Assembly: GCF_019703855.1 (NCBI RefSeq)
Contig: NZ_AP024086.1
Location: forward strand, 3,802,501-3,866,500
Origin: Desulfomarina profundi
GTDB taxonomy: Bacteria > Desulfobacterota > Desulfobulbia > Desulfobulbales > Desulfocapsaceae
Reading direction: 5' to 3'
Length of the DNA: 64,000 nt
Made by a program: the position numbers and the translations under genes. Shown here piece by piece: positions 56,434-64,000 of the stretch. The notes beneath the pieces are model-generated. The model did no database searches. It saw only the letters and a list, made by a program, of their open reading frames with translations, and was not told where the DNA came from. How positions within the stretch are numbered: the stretch's first letter is position 1; every line of letters starts with the position of its first letter.

Positions 56434-57024
56434 ATGCTGGACAATATAGTGCCCTTTATACTGTTTGTCATTGCCATGACAGGGACACCGGGGCCGGGAA
56501 ATCTTACGATGATGGCGATCGGTCAGACAACAGGGTTTTCCAGTGCCATACCGTTTCTGCTGGGTACTGCGGTTGGCTGTATTCTCCTGGATACCCTGGT
56601 TGCCTGTGGCCTGGGTGAACTTTTGCTTGCATCACCCGCAGCGGCTTTGGCTCTAAAGGTTACAGGGCTTGTCTATATTTTTTACCTTGCAGGAAAGGTT
56701 TTGTTTCTTCAACTGGAAGGGAAAAAGGTAACGAAAAAGTTTTCTTTTTTTGAAGGGTTTCTGATCCATCCCCTGAGCCCGAAAAGCTGGGCCATGGCGG
56801 TTGTCGCCTTCAGCCAGTTTATGATACCGGAACAGGCTCTTCTGCCCCAGGTTGCAGTTTTTGTAGCAACTTTTCTCATGGGCCTTCTGGTTTTTCACAG
56901 TTCCTGGTGTGCGGCAGGGGCTTTTATCCCGAGATTGGTTCAGTCGCGGAGGACTCTTTTTTTTATTAATTGTATCATGGTCGTTCTGATGGTCGGAGCC
57001 ACGGTCTGGGCCATGCTGGGGTGA
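56434..57024 (+). CDS. LysE/RhtB-family exporter
   Basis: A 196-residue membrane protein with six helices and the family N-terminal motif MTGTPGPGNLTMMAIGQTTGF, then PLSPKSWAMAVVAFSQF. Such exporters remove amino acids or related metabolites. I start at the ATG at 56434, which follows CAGGAG; longer frames would run through the family C repeat. It is convergent with dctM. Confidence 0.88.
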   Translation: MLDNIVPFILFVIAMTGTPGPGNLTMMAIGQTTGFSSAIPFLLGTAVGCILLDTLVACGLGELLLASPAAALALKVTGLVYIFYLAGKVLFLQLEGKKVTKKFSFFEGFLIHPLSPKSWAMAVVAFSQFMIPEQALLPQVAVFVATFLMGLLVFHSSWCAAGAFIPRLVQSRRTLFFINCIMVVLMVGATVWAMLG

Positions 57025-57031
57025 CACAGAG

Positions 57032-58297
57032 TCAGCCGGCAAAACGGATCAGAGCGAGGCTGAGCCAGGGGAAATAGGTGATGATAATCAAGGTGACGAG
57101 GAGCAGGGCCAGAAAGGGGAGTGTGGATCGATAGAGTTCGGTGATCGGTTTTTCAAAGCGATAGGAGGCGAGAAAGAGATTCAGGCCGACAGGTGGAGTG
57201 CAGTAACCGATCTGCAGGTTTGTGAGAAAAATAATACCGAGATGGACAGGATCGACTCCGTAGCCTGTGGCAATGGGCAGGATCAGCGGGACGATCAGAA
57301 CCAGGGCCGAAAAAATATCGAGCATGGCCCCAACGATAAGCAGGAAGATATTTAACAGCAGGAGAAAGGTATACCTGGAGTCTATATAGGTCTGGATAAA
57401 GGTAAAGAGGCGTGTCGGGACCTCCTGGTCAATCAGGTAATTTGTTGAGGCCATGGAGGCCGCAAGAATAACAAGTATACCACCGAAAAGGATCATGGAT
57501 TTGCTCATGATGGAGGCAAGAGCGGAAAAAGGAATATCCCTGTGGATGAACAGTTCCACAACAAGGACATAAAGAGCTGTTACCGCCGCGGCTTCTCCGG
57601 GTACAAAGATACCGCCGTATATTCCCCCCAGCAGGATGACGGGCAATGGCAGCTCCCAGCCGATTTCACGAAGGGTGGTTATTTTTTCTTCCAGGGTAGT
57701 TTCGGGGGTATCAATCTCCCTTTTCGGACGCTGAAGAATGGAATAGCCCATCAGGAGAATGAGCATCAGGATGCCCGGCAGGATTCCGGCGAGAAAGAGC
57801 TGGTCGATTCTCGATTCGGCGATAACTCCGTAGAGGATCAGGGGCAGACTGGGGGGAAAGAGCAGACCAAGGCTGCCTGAGGAGGTGATAAGTCCCATGG
57901 AAAAACGCTCGGAGTACCCGTCTTTTAACAGCGCAGGCAACAGCAGTCCGCCAAGGGCGAAGATCGTCACCCCGGATGCACCGGTAAAAGCGGTAAAAAC
58001 GGCGCAGACCAGCAGGGTGATAACAGCCAGTCCGCCGGGCAGCCAACCGAGAAAGAGCTGTGAGAATTTCAACATCCGTCGAGGGGCCTTGCTTTCAGAA
58101 AGAAGAATACCGGCAAAGATAAAGAGAGGCAGGGAAACCAGCAGCGGGGTGTCAGCCAACCGTGACATTTCGATAATTACTACCGAGATATCGATATCGG
58201 CGGAGGAAAAGGAAAGCAGGGCCAGCGCTGATATAATCAGAAAAAGCGGAGTGCGCAGCAGGGCCAGAACCAGAACCAGAATTTTTAGAATATTCAC
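57032..58297 (-). CDS. dctM: TRAP transporter large permease
   Basis: A 421-residue DctM-type membrane protein with about 12 helices. Family segments include PLFIFAGILLSESKAPRRML, GASGVTIFALGGLLLP, GLITSSGSLGLLFPPSLPLILYG and NLQIGYCTPPVGLNLFLAS. It forms the Na+-coupled channel of a TRAP uptake system with the DctQ and DctP products upstream, each overlapping by four bases. Confidence 0.94.
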   Translation of the reverse strand: MNILKILVLVLALLRTPLFLIISALALLSFSSADIDISVVIIEMSRLADTPLLVSLPLFIFAGILLSESKAPRRMLKFSQLFLGWLPGGLAVITLLVCAVFTAFTGASGVTIFALGGLLLPALLKDGYSERFSMGLITSSGSLGLLFPPSLPLILYGVIAESRIDQLFLAGILPGILMLILLMGYSILQRPKREIDTPETTLEEKITTLREIGWELPLPVILLGGIYGGIFVPGEAAAVTALYVLVVELFIHRDIPFSALASIMSKSMILFGGILVILAASMASTNYLIDQEVPTRLFTFIQTYIDSRYTFLLLLNIFLLIVGAMLDIFSALVLIVPLILPIATGYGVDPVHLGIIFLTNLQIGYCTPPVGLNLFLASYRFEKPITELYRSTLPFLALLLVTLIIITYFPWLSLALIRFAG

Positions 58298-58815
58298 CGT
58301 CTGCCTCCCGCAATTTTTCGGTCAGGGGAGAAACAGCGGATTGCTGCAAGGATCGAACCTATCAGGTATTTGAAGGTCATCAGGGCAAAGGTGAGGAGAA
58401 AAATACTGTTTGGCACCCACGAGGGAAGACCGAACAGGGCAGTCCCGCCAAACTCCATTTCACTCTGAAGAAAGAGCCAGGAGGCAAAGGCCAGCCCCCC
58501 GGCGGCGGCTGTACAGAAAAGATCAGTGGCCAAAGCGACCCAGGGCCGCAGAAAGGAAGGGACAAGAAACCCCGTGAAATCAAGAGCAATATGCTTTCCT
58601 GCACCCGTTGCCTTCAGGCCCCCGAGGAGGCCGCACCAGAGAACAAGGTGCCTGAGGAGTGGGTCGGCCCAGATCAGTCCCCCGGATGTCCAGCGCATGA
58701 CAATCTGCAGACAGGCGAGCAGGAGCATGAGAGAGAGCAGGAGGCAGAGAAGAAGATCCTCTCCCCTGCCTGTCAGTCGGGCCAGTTTTTGTAACGGATG
58801 GGTTGGTGTACTCAA
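58294..58815 (-). CDS. dctQ: TRAP transporter small permease
   Basis: A 173-residue DctQ protein with four helices and the family stretch VMRWTSGGLIWADPLLRHLVLWCGLLGG followed by KHIALDF. It bridges the binding protein and DctM. It overlaps both neighbours, which indicates one operon. Confidence 0.9.
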   Translation of the reverse strand: MSTPTHPLQKLARLTGRGEDLLLCLLLSLMLLLACLQIVMRWTSGGLIWADPLLRHLVLWCGLLGGLKATGAGKHIALDFTGFLVPSFLRPWVALATDLFCTAAAGGLAFASWLFLQSEMEFGGTALFGLPSWVPNSIFLLTFALMTFKYLIGSILAAIRCFSPDRKIAGGRR

Positions 58816-59840
58816 TTATCCTTCCCGTTTTCCTGGTTTTTCCTGAACTCACTCAGCAGTGCTGTGGCCTGGGAATAGATTTCCGGAGAGAGGGATTTTT
58901 TCACAAGCTGCTGTACGGCCTCATCCCGTTTTTCTCGAAGCCTGCGGATTGTTCCCTTGTCTGCCTTGACGAATGTAACCCCTCTCTTTATCAGGACCTG
59001 CCTGGAATCAAGGTTACTGGCACGGGTGTTTTCAAGGAGGACGGGAAAATGCTTCGCGGCCGCCGTGTGGATAATTTTCTTATATTTTTCGGGTAGTTTT
59101 CCATACGCTCTGCCATCAAGAAGAAATACGCCATAGGCATACCCGTAGGGGACATCTGTAATGTATTTCGCCTTGGTGAACCACTGCAGGACAATGGAAC
59201 CGTAGAGGGAATTATAGACGGTATCCACAAGACCTGACTGCAGGGATGAAAGAACATCAGGAATGGAGAGCTGTACAGGGCTGATACCAAGTGCGGCCAG
59301 GAAGCTTTCAGAGACGGGGTCGCCTGAGGGACTCCAGTTGGAGGAATTTTGCAGGTCGCTGAGGGTTGCCACAGGTTTTGTGGACATGGCATAGATAAAA
59401 CCGACTTCAGTCATGGCCACAAGTTCCAGTCGTTTTTTCTGAAATTTCTCCTTGAAAGTGGGCAGCAGTCCTGCCAGGGTATAGTCTATCTCCTCGTAGG
59501 AATTGAAGAGGAAGGGGATAGCCATCACTCTGAAATCTGGCACGATTCTGGCGATTCCAGTCATGGTGAAACCACCGCCATGGAGTTGTCCCACCCGCAT
59601 TTTTCTGTACATGGCCTGATCATCTCCCATGACCCCGCCCGGGTAGACCCGGAAACTGACTTCCCCACCCGTTTTCTTCTTCACCTCCGCACCGAATTTT
59701 TTAAACTGCTGCACCCATACGGATCCAGCGGGGGCAAGGCTGCCGATTTTGAACAGGTATTTTGATCTGGCTTCCACCAAGTGTGCAGTCGACAGGAGAA
59801 TGAGAGTTACGGAAAAAAGAGTAAAGAGTCGTTGTTTCAT
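58812..59840 (-). CDS. dctP: TRAP transporter substrate-binding protein
   Basis: A 342-residue periplasmic protein with a signal (LFTLFSVTLILLSTAHLVEA) and the DctP fold: KIGSLAPAGSVWVQQFKKF, GGEVSFRVYPGGVMGDDQAM, and the selectivity region containing the conserved Arg that normally binds a carboxylate. TatT-linked TRAP proteins can bind other, more hydrophobic ligands, so a C4-dicarboxylate should not be assumed. It lies 33 bases after tatT. Confidence 0.9.
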   Translation of the reverse strand: MKQRLFTLFSVTLILLSTAHLVEARSKYLFKIGSLAPAGSVWVQQFKKFGAEVKKKTGGEVSFRVYPGGVMGDDQAMYRKMRVGQLHGGGFTMTGIARIVPDFRVMAIPFLFNSYEEIDYTLAGLLPTFKEKFQKKRLELVAMTEVGFIYAMSTKPVATLSDLQNSSNWSPSGDPVSESFLAALGISPVQLSIPDVLSSLQSGLVDTVYNSLYGSIVLQWFTKAKYITDVPYGYAYGVFLLDGRAYGKLPEKYKKIIHTAAAKHFPVLLENTRASNLDSRQVLIKRGVTFVKADKGTIRRLREKRDEAVQQLVKKSLSPEIYSQATALLSEFRKNQENGKDN

Positions 59841-59873
59841 AAGGTTTCGTGAAGTAGAGGGAGGAGGGACTGA

Positions 59874-60728
59874 TCATTCAGCAAAATAATCTTCCTCCAG
59901 GAGTCGCCTGGCTTTTCTTACTGCCAGTACATTACTCAATGCAAATTCCGGCGCACTGTCAATGGGGAAGTCAAGGATCTCCTTGAGCAGGGCATTATAC
60001 AGCTTTTTGTCCTGGGTCTGCCTGGCCAAGGTGGCGGCATAGGTTGCCTGGACAAGCAGGAATTTTCTTTTTGAGAGTTCCAGGGCCCGCTTGAAATGGT
60101 ATCTGCTGAGTTCCGGTTTTCCACCGAAAAGAGCAGGTTTGGCAGCATAATATCCTGCAAAAAAGAGGTGGATGGAGCCTGCCTCAAAAGTTTCGTCCAG
60201 TTCAAGGAGTCTGGCCATGATTTTTTCTATGACAACAAGGTCTGCCATGGCACCGGGAGAACCGTGCTGGGCCTGTACCCAGCTTATCCAGCCAAATGTT
60301 CCCCAGAATACGGAAGGGACGTCACCCTTGCCAAGTCCGGCAAGGCTTTTGTCAAATTCCGGGCCCTCCATCTGGTCCATGGGCAGAAAATGGCTCAGGA
60401 GCTTCAATCCGTATCCATGCGCTTTTTCCGTAATTGCAGCGATACGTTCTTCAGAAGCGCCGCATTCAGGGAGGGTCGCAGCATAGGCGCTGTAGGACTG
60501 GGCGCCGGTTCGCAGCAGGTTTTCGCTGTCCGGGGAACCGGCGATCATGCTGTCTATCATCAGCAGGAAGGCTGGTGCACCTTCGCAGACCAGTTCGGGG
60601 TCGGTCTGTTTCCTGAGGTTACCGGCAGCCGGTTCCACAAAGGTTGAAGTAAGCAGGGATGAGCATGAGGAAAAGGCTGCTACAGTGAAGAGAAGAACAG
60701 TTATTGTCCAGATAATGCGGATGGACAT
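59874..60728 (-). CDS. TatT-family TRAP-associated lipoprotein
   Basis: About 284 residues from the ATG ending at 60728 (MSIRIIWTITVLLFTVAAFSSC), with a lipobox at the Cys. The mature part is all-helical with TPR-like repeats (YHFKRALELSKRKFLLVQATYAA). Typical stretches are ELVCEGAPAFLLMIDSM and GSIHLFFAGYYAAKP. It resembles the TatT component known from Treponema, a trimeric lipoprotein that docks the TRAP binding protein. Gene order tatT-dctP-dctQ-dctM supports this. Confidence 0.85.
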   Translation of the reverse strand: MSIRIIWTITVLLFTVAAFSSCSSLLTSTFVEPAAGNLRKQTDPELVCEGAPAFLLMIDSMIAGSPDSENLLRTGAQSYSAYAATLPECGASEERIAAITEKAHGYGLKLLSHFLPMDQMEGPEFDKSLAGLGKGDVPSVFWGTFGWISWVQAQHGSPGAMADLVVIEKIMARLLELDETFEAGSIHLFFAGYYAAKPALFGGKPELSRYHFKRALELSKRKFLLVQATYAATLARQTQDKKLYNALLKEILDFPIDSAPEFALSNVLAVRKARRLLEEDYFAE

Positions 60729-60815
60729 GACAGGGCTCCGGGAAAGAATACAGAAGAATCCCCTCCCTCGCATCGAACCGGACCGACAAAAGAGGGGATA
60801 TATGGCTTTATTGCA

Positions 60816-61487
60816 TTATTGCTGCTGTGGCTGCTCTCCTGTGGCTGTGGAGAGGGCATCCTGGGTGGCCTTGACCACTTCCTTGGTGGCTTCAACCATA
60901 TTGTTCATCGCTTCCTTGACACCTGTTTCGGCCGCGGCGGTCTGCTGGGTGGTCTCATTTTTGACAATTTCCTTTCCCGTTTCCACTACCTCAACCGCCA
61001 CTCCCCTGGTTGCTTTCAGCATTTGCTCTGTGGCGGTGACCATTTGCCTGGTCATGTAAACCATATTATTAGTGGCGACGACAAGTTTTTCGACTGCTGC
61101 AGCAATTTCTTGACCTCGGGCATCGAGGTGGGGAGCGGGTTGTTCGGCTGCCGACGGGTATCTTTTCTGAAGATCACAGGGTTTGTTTACAGGAGATACT
61201 TCCTCTGTTTTTGTTTCTTCAGCAACCGTTGTTTCCTGTGGTTGTTCGGTGACCTGCTTCTGCTGACCGTGGTTATCCGCCGGTGCCGATTCGACTGTTT
61301 TTTCCACGACAACTTGAGTTTCTTCACTCTTTTCTTCTTTTATTACCACGTGCGGGGTGGTTGCCTGCTCCACTGTTGCCTGGATTTCAGTTTTCTTGTG
61401 TTTGGCCTGTTTTTTTTCATTTTTATCAGGAATACAGCCGGATACAAAGAGATAGCACAGGACGAGAATGATTATTCCATATTTCAT
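60816..61487 (-). CDS. Low-complexity lipoprotein, unknown
   Basis: A 223-residue protein with a lipoprotein signal (MKYGIIILVLCYLFVSGC). A charged Glu/Lys/Gln/Thr-rich linker spans roughly 20-110. The last ~100 residues look like a helical coiled segment of repeated MV-AT units (NNMVYMTRQMVTATEQMLKAT, MNNMVEATKEVVKAT). No enzyme motif is visible. It may be an envelope spacer or structural protein. Confidence 0.6.
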   Translation of the reverse strand: MKYGIIILVLCYLFVSGCIPDKNEKKQAKHKKTEIQATVEQATTPHVVIKEEKSEETQVVVEKTVESAPADNHGQQKQVTEQPQETTVAEETKTEEVSPVNKPCDLQKRYPSAAEQPAPHLDARGQEIAAAVEKLVVATNNMVYMTRQMVTATEQMLKATRGVAVEVVETGKEIVKNETTQQTAAAETGVKEAMNNMVEATKEVVKATQDALSTATGEQPQQQ

Positions 61488-61593
61488 TTTTTGCTCCTTT
61501 ATACATTAAGTTCAAGATAGAACAGTAGGTTTTGTGGGTTTCCAAGAAAAATGCAAGTCGAACAATATCATATATCCCGGGAGTTTTGAACTG

Positions 61594-62553
61594 TTATTTT
61601 GTGAGGCTGCCGGGGTTTCTGGAACTGTATATACCTGCCATTCCATTGATTTCAGAAATAATTATTCTTTGCAGTTCTGGTGGAGAGACCACTTTTGCAT
61701 GGCTTCCGTATTGCAGAATTTTCATGGTGATCTCTCTGAAATCACTGACGGGAAGTCGGAGCAGTAATCCCTCGTCGGTCTCTTTTGTTTCCTGATCTCT
61801 GTGCCAGAACTGGTTGCGAACCAGTTCCGCCGCCGTTCCCGTGAAGAGAATTTCGGCAGTACAGCGGAGACTACCTTTGAAAATGCCAAAGGATTCCTGC
61901 AGGCTTTGTCTGTCAATGCTCAGTCCTGGTGGAATCGGACTGTCGGTGATTTCCACGGTAGTGATTCTGGCCATATGAAAGAGGCGAACAGCCTCTCGCA
62001 GGTTGCAGTAGGCCAGCAGGTACCAGCGTCCCTGGTAGTTGTGAATGAGCAGGGGGGCGATTTTCCTGGTGCTGTTTTTTTTATCAAGAGCCTGATAGGA
62101 GATGTTCAGGAATTTCTCCCTGGCCAATCCGTCAGAAATTACGGTAAAAATATGGTGGTCAACAGTTTCCACTTCTATCCACTCGCAGGAAATTTTTTTC
62201 AGGAGTTTCCGGTAGTCCGGCAGGACCATGGTGGACAGTTTTTTTTCGAGCTGTTGTACTTCCGGCAGCTCTGCCAGCCCGGCTTCGCCGGCGAACCTGT
62301 TGAGCATAGTGAGCAGAAAAACAATGCGGGGGCCGTTTTCAAAGGGGAGGGCAAAGGATTCATCCCCGTATCTGTAACCGTTTTTTTCCCGGTCAAAGAC
62401 CAGGGGCGCCAGAAGGCGGTCCCGCAGGTAGGCAATATCTCTTTTGGAAGTTGCCGGGGAAGTTTCAAATTGTGCCGAAAGACTCTTTGAGTTGGGGAAA
62501 TTTCCCTTCACCACTTCCTGGTGGAAATAGAAGACCCGTTCAAGCAGGCTCAT
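61594..62553 (-). CDS. WYL-domain transcriptional regulator
   Basis: A 319-residue regulator with an atypical N-terminal HTH (SLSAQFETSPATSKRDIAYLRDRL) and a WYL domain (LNISYQALDKKNS, LLIHNYQGRWYLLAYCNLREAVRLFHMARI). A C-terminal WCX part follows. It starts four bases after the rpoN stop and may share its transcript. It is the second WYL protein of the window. The ligand is unknown. Confidence 0.85.
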   Translation of the reverse strand: MSLLERVFYFHQEVVKGNFPNSKSLSAQFETSPATSKRDIAYLRDRLLAPLVFDREKNGYRYGDESFALPFENGPRIVFLLTMLNRFAGEAGLAELPEVQQLEKKLSTMVLPDYRKLLKKISCEWIEVETVDHHIFTVISDGLAREKFLNISYQALDKKNSTRKIAPLLIHNYQGRWYLLAYCNLREAVRLFHMARITTVEITDSPIPPGLSIDRQSLQESFGIFKGSLRCTAEILFTGTAAELVRNQFWHRDQETKETDEGLLLRLPVSDFREITMKILQYGSHAKVVSPPELQRIIISEINGMAGIYSSRNPGSLTK

Positions 62554-62556
62554 GGG

Positions 62557-64000
62557 TTATTTGGCGTGTCTGCGATGTTTGACCGGAAGGATTTTCAACT
62601 GGTCCCTGTACTTGGCGACTGTCCTTCTGGCAATTTTTATATTCTGTTCAGCCAGTTTTTTTGCAATGGCATTATCGCTGAGCGGTTTGGCCTTGTCCTC
62701 TTCCCTGATCATTTTCTTGATCCGCGCCTTGATCGATTCAGCGGCCAGTGCATCTCCTCCAGTGCGGGGAATGGCCGTGGAGAAGAAGTATTTCAGCTCG
62801 TAAATGCCCTGGGGTGTATGGACATATTTGTTGGAGGTGACCCGGCTGATGGTGGATTCGTGCATTTCAATATCATCGGCCACATCTTTTAAAATCAGGG
62901 GACGCAGGTAATGGGGGCCGTGTTCGAAAAAATCACGCTGAAATTTCAACAGGCTTTCCACGACCTTGTATATGGTGCGCTGCCGCTGGTGCAGGGACTT
63001 GATAAACCAGTCGGCATTTTTAAGCTTGTCGCTGATATAGTTCTTTGATTTTTTTTCCAGATCCTTGCAGTTTTCCAGCAACTCCTGGTAATGGGAGGAG
63101 AGCTTCAGTCTCGGCAGGTCATCATCATTAAGGCGGATGACATATTCGCCGTCTATCTTGCGGACGTAGACATCAGGGACAATATAATTGGTATTTTCGT
63201 TGGTGTAGGGCAGTCCCGGAAAAGGAGAGAGTTCAGAAGTAATAAAATCAATTGCCCGACTGATTTCAGGTTTCTTCTTTCCGGTAGCTCTGGCAATTGC
63301 CTTGAAGTTGCGGGTAACAAGAAGGGGCAGGTGGTTTTTTACTATTTCGGCAGCCAGGCTGTTTTCCTTACCCATCCTCTCAAGCTGCAGGTAGAGTGAC
63401 TCACTGACGTCCCTGGCTGCAATGCCCGGAGGATCAAGGTCCTGAATCACTTCAAGAACATATTCAGCATCATCCCTGTCGCAGCCGGTTTCAGCCTGTA
63501 TCTGGTCCAGGTCGACTTCCAGAAAACCGTAGCGGTTGAGGTTGCCGATGATGAACAGGGCAATTTCCATCTCCTTTTCGTCCAGTTCGCAATGGGCAAG
63601 CTGCCATTGCAGGTAGGACATCAATCCCGGTTTTTCGGAAATAAATTCGAATTGGGATGGGGTATCGGCGGGGGGTGTTTCGTGGGCAAAGGAGAAGTTT
63701 GAATCAAAATTATTAGCGTAATCTTCCCAATTTACCTCACCCATCTTATCGGATATTTCCACTTTTTCCGTGACATCCAGCTCCCTGCCTTCTTCGCCGG
63801 TCTGTTCAACGGTTGAGGAGAGGGACAATGGATTTTCGATGGTTTCAGGGGTGGACAGATCCTCTTCCAGGGCCGGATTCTGTTCAATTTCCGCCTGGAG
63901 AGCATCGGAGAGTTCCAGCCTGTTGAGCTGAAGGAGCTTGATGGCCTGACGCAGCTGGGGCGTCATTACGAGTTTCTGGGCCAGCTTGAGCTGGAGTCTG
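62557..64000 (-). CDS. rpoN: RNA polymerase sigma-54 factor (partial)
   Basis: The gene runs off the right edge; at least 480 codons are visible. The N-terminal activator-binding region I reads KLVMTPQLRQAIKLLQLNRLEL. An acidic linker and the core-binding region (LGLDPPGIAARDV-like DLDPPGIAARDVSESL) follow. The C-terminal RpoN box ARRTVAKYRDQLKILP is intact, preceded by the HTH (IEMHESTISRVTSNKYVHTPQGIYELKYFF region). It recognises -24/-12 promoters with enhancer-binding proteins. Confidence 0.96.
   Translation of the reverse strand, partial: RLQLKLAQKLVMTPQLRQAIKLLQLNRLELSDALQAEIEQNPALEEDLSTPETIENPLSLSSTVEQTGEEGRELDVTEKVEISDKMGEVNWEDYANNFDSNFSFAHETPPADTPSQFEFISEKPGLMSYLQWQLAHCELDEKEMEIALFIIGNLNRYGFLEVDLDQIQAETGCDRDDAEYVLEVIQDLDPPGIAARDVSESLYLQLERMGKENSLAAEIVKNHLPLLVTRNFKAIARATGKKKPEISRAIDFITSELSPFPGLPYTNENTNYIVPDVYVRKIDGEYVIRLNDDDLPRLKLSSHYQELLENCKDLEKKSKNYISDKLKNADWFIKSLHQRQRTIYKVVESLLKFQRDFFEHGPHYLRPLILKDVADDIEMHESTISRVTSNKYVHTPQGIYELKYFFSTAIPRTGGDALAAESIKARIKKMIREEDKAKPLSDNAIAKKLAEQNIKIARRTVAKYRDQLKILPVKHRRHAK

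Overview
The window reads as a chromosomal segment of an anaerobic, sulfate-reducer-like member of the Desulfobacterota, most plausibly Desulfobulbales. This is inferred from gene content, not from a marker gene. The pointers are three genes with in-frame UGA at a conserved redox position (selenocysteine), a tRNA 2-selenouridine synthase, a periplasmic nitrate reductase cluster wired to NrfC/NrfD-type subunits and multihaem cytochromes, sigma-54, a TRAP transporter, and several short dispersed repeats. No tRNA, rRNA, CRISPR array, complete insertion sequence or prophage is visible.

Layout. 0-6.8 kb: a partial zinc-ribbon gene, a methyltransferase and an Old Yellow Enzyme; a UGA-containing peroxiredoxin divergent from a TetR gene across three operator dyads; tag and mntP; then a MerR-controlled operon (merR, a MerT/MerC-like membrane protein with UGA, a CPLC thioredoxin, and a thioredoxin-like protein with UGA). 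6.8-17.3 kb: letB-letA lipid transport, prmA, PilZ, rsmE, selU, GyrI-like and WYL proteins, and a polytopic membrane protein. 17.3-23.4 kb: the minus-strand operon napD-napA-(tetrahaem NapB-like)-(tetrahaem cytochrome)-nrfC-like-nrfD-like, with an FNR/HcpR-like palindrome upstream. 23.6-28.5 kb: a small ORF, a secreted Cache protein, a chemoreceptor, a Rossmann protein and a P-loop/Asp23 protein. 29-37 kb: a complete moxR-bat operon. 37.4-40.5 kb: the PdsS/PdsR pair of the proteobacterial dedicated sortase system. 41-49.2 kb: a TonB receptor, a YfiR-like protein, a very long hybrid kinase-GGDEF-EAL protein and an HDOD protein behind a Fur-like box. 49.5-52.5 kb: the VIT/vWA sortase target and the class GN sortase. 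52.5-64 kb: a chemoreceptor, hpt, a thioredoxin, a Nudix hydrolase, a LysE-type exporter, TRAP transporter dctMQP with tatT, a lipoprotein, a WYL regulator and rpoN (running off the window).

How the parts fit. The selenium theme is internally consistent: three predicted selenoproteins, each with a hairpin starting 10-15 nt after the UGA, plus SelU, which uses the same selenophosphate. The MerR operon has a 19-bp-spacer promoter and a MerR with the three Hg(II) cysteines at canonical spacing, so it looks like a mercury or thiophilic-metal cassette rebuilt around selenocysteine. The sortase kinase and regulator lie 9 kb from their presumed target and sortase, but both loci carry the same tandem-repeat element upstream, suggesting one regulon.

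Caution on sequence quality. Five otherwise well-conserved genes (prmA, batE, moxR, the sortase-system kinase, the giant hybrid kinase) are each broken at a short G/C run, six sites in all. In every case adding one base to the run restores the family sequence. I annotate them as full-length genes with a frameshift. Consensus error is the simplest explanation, although real slippage cannot be excluded.
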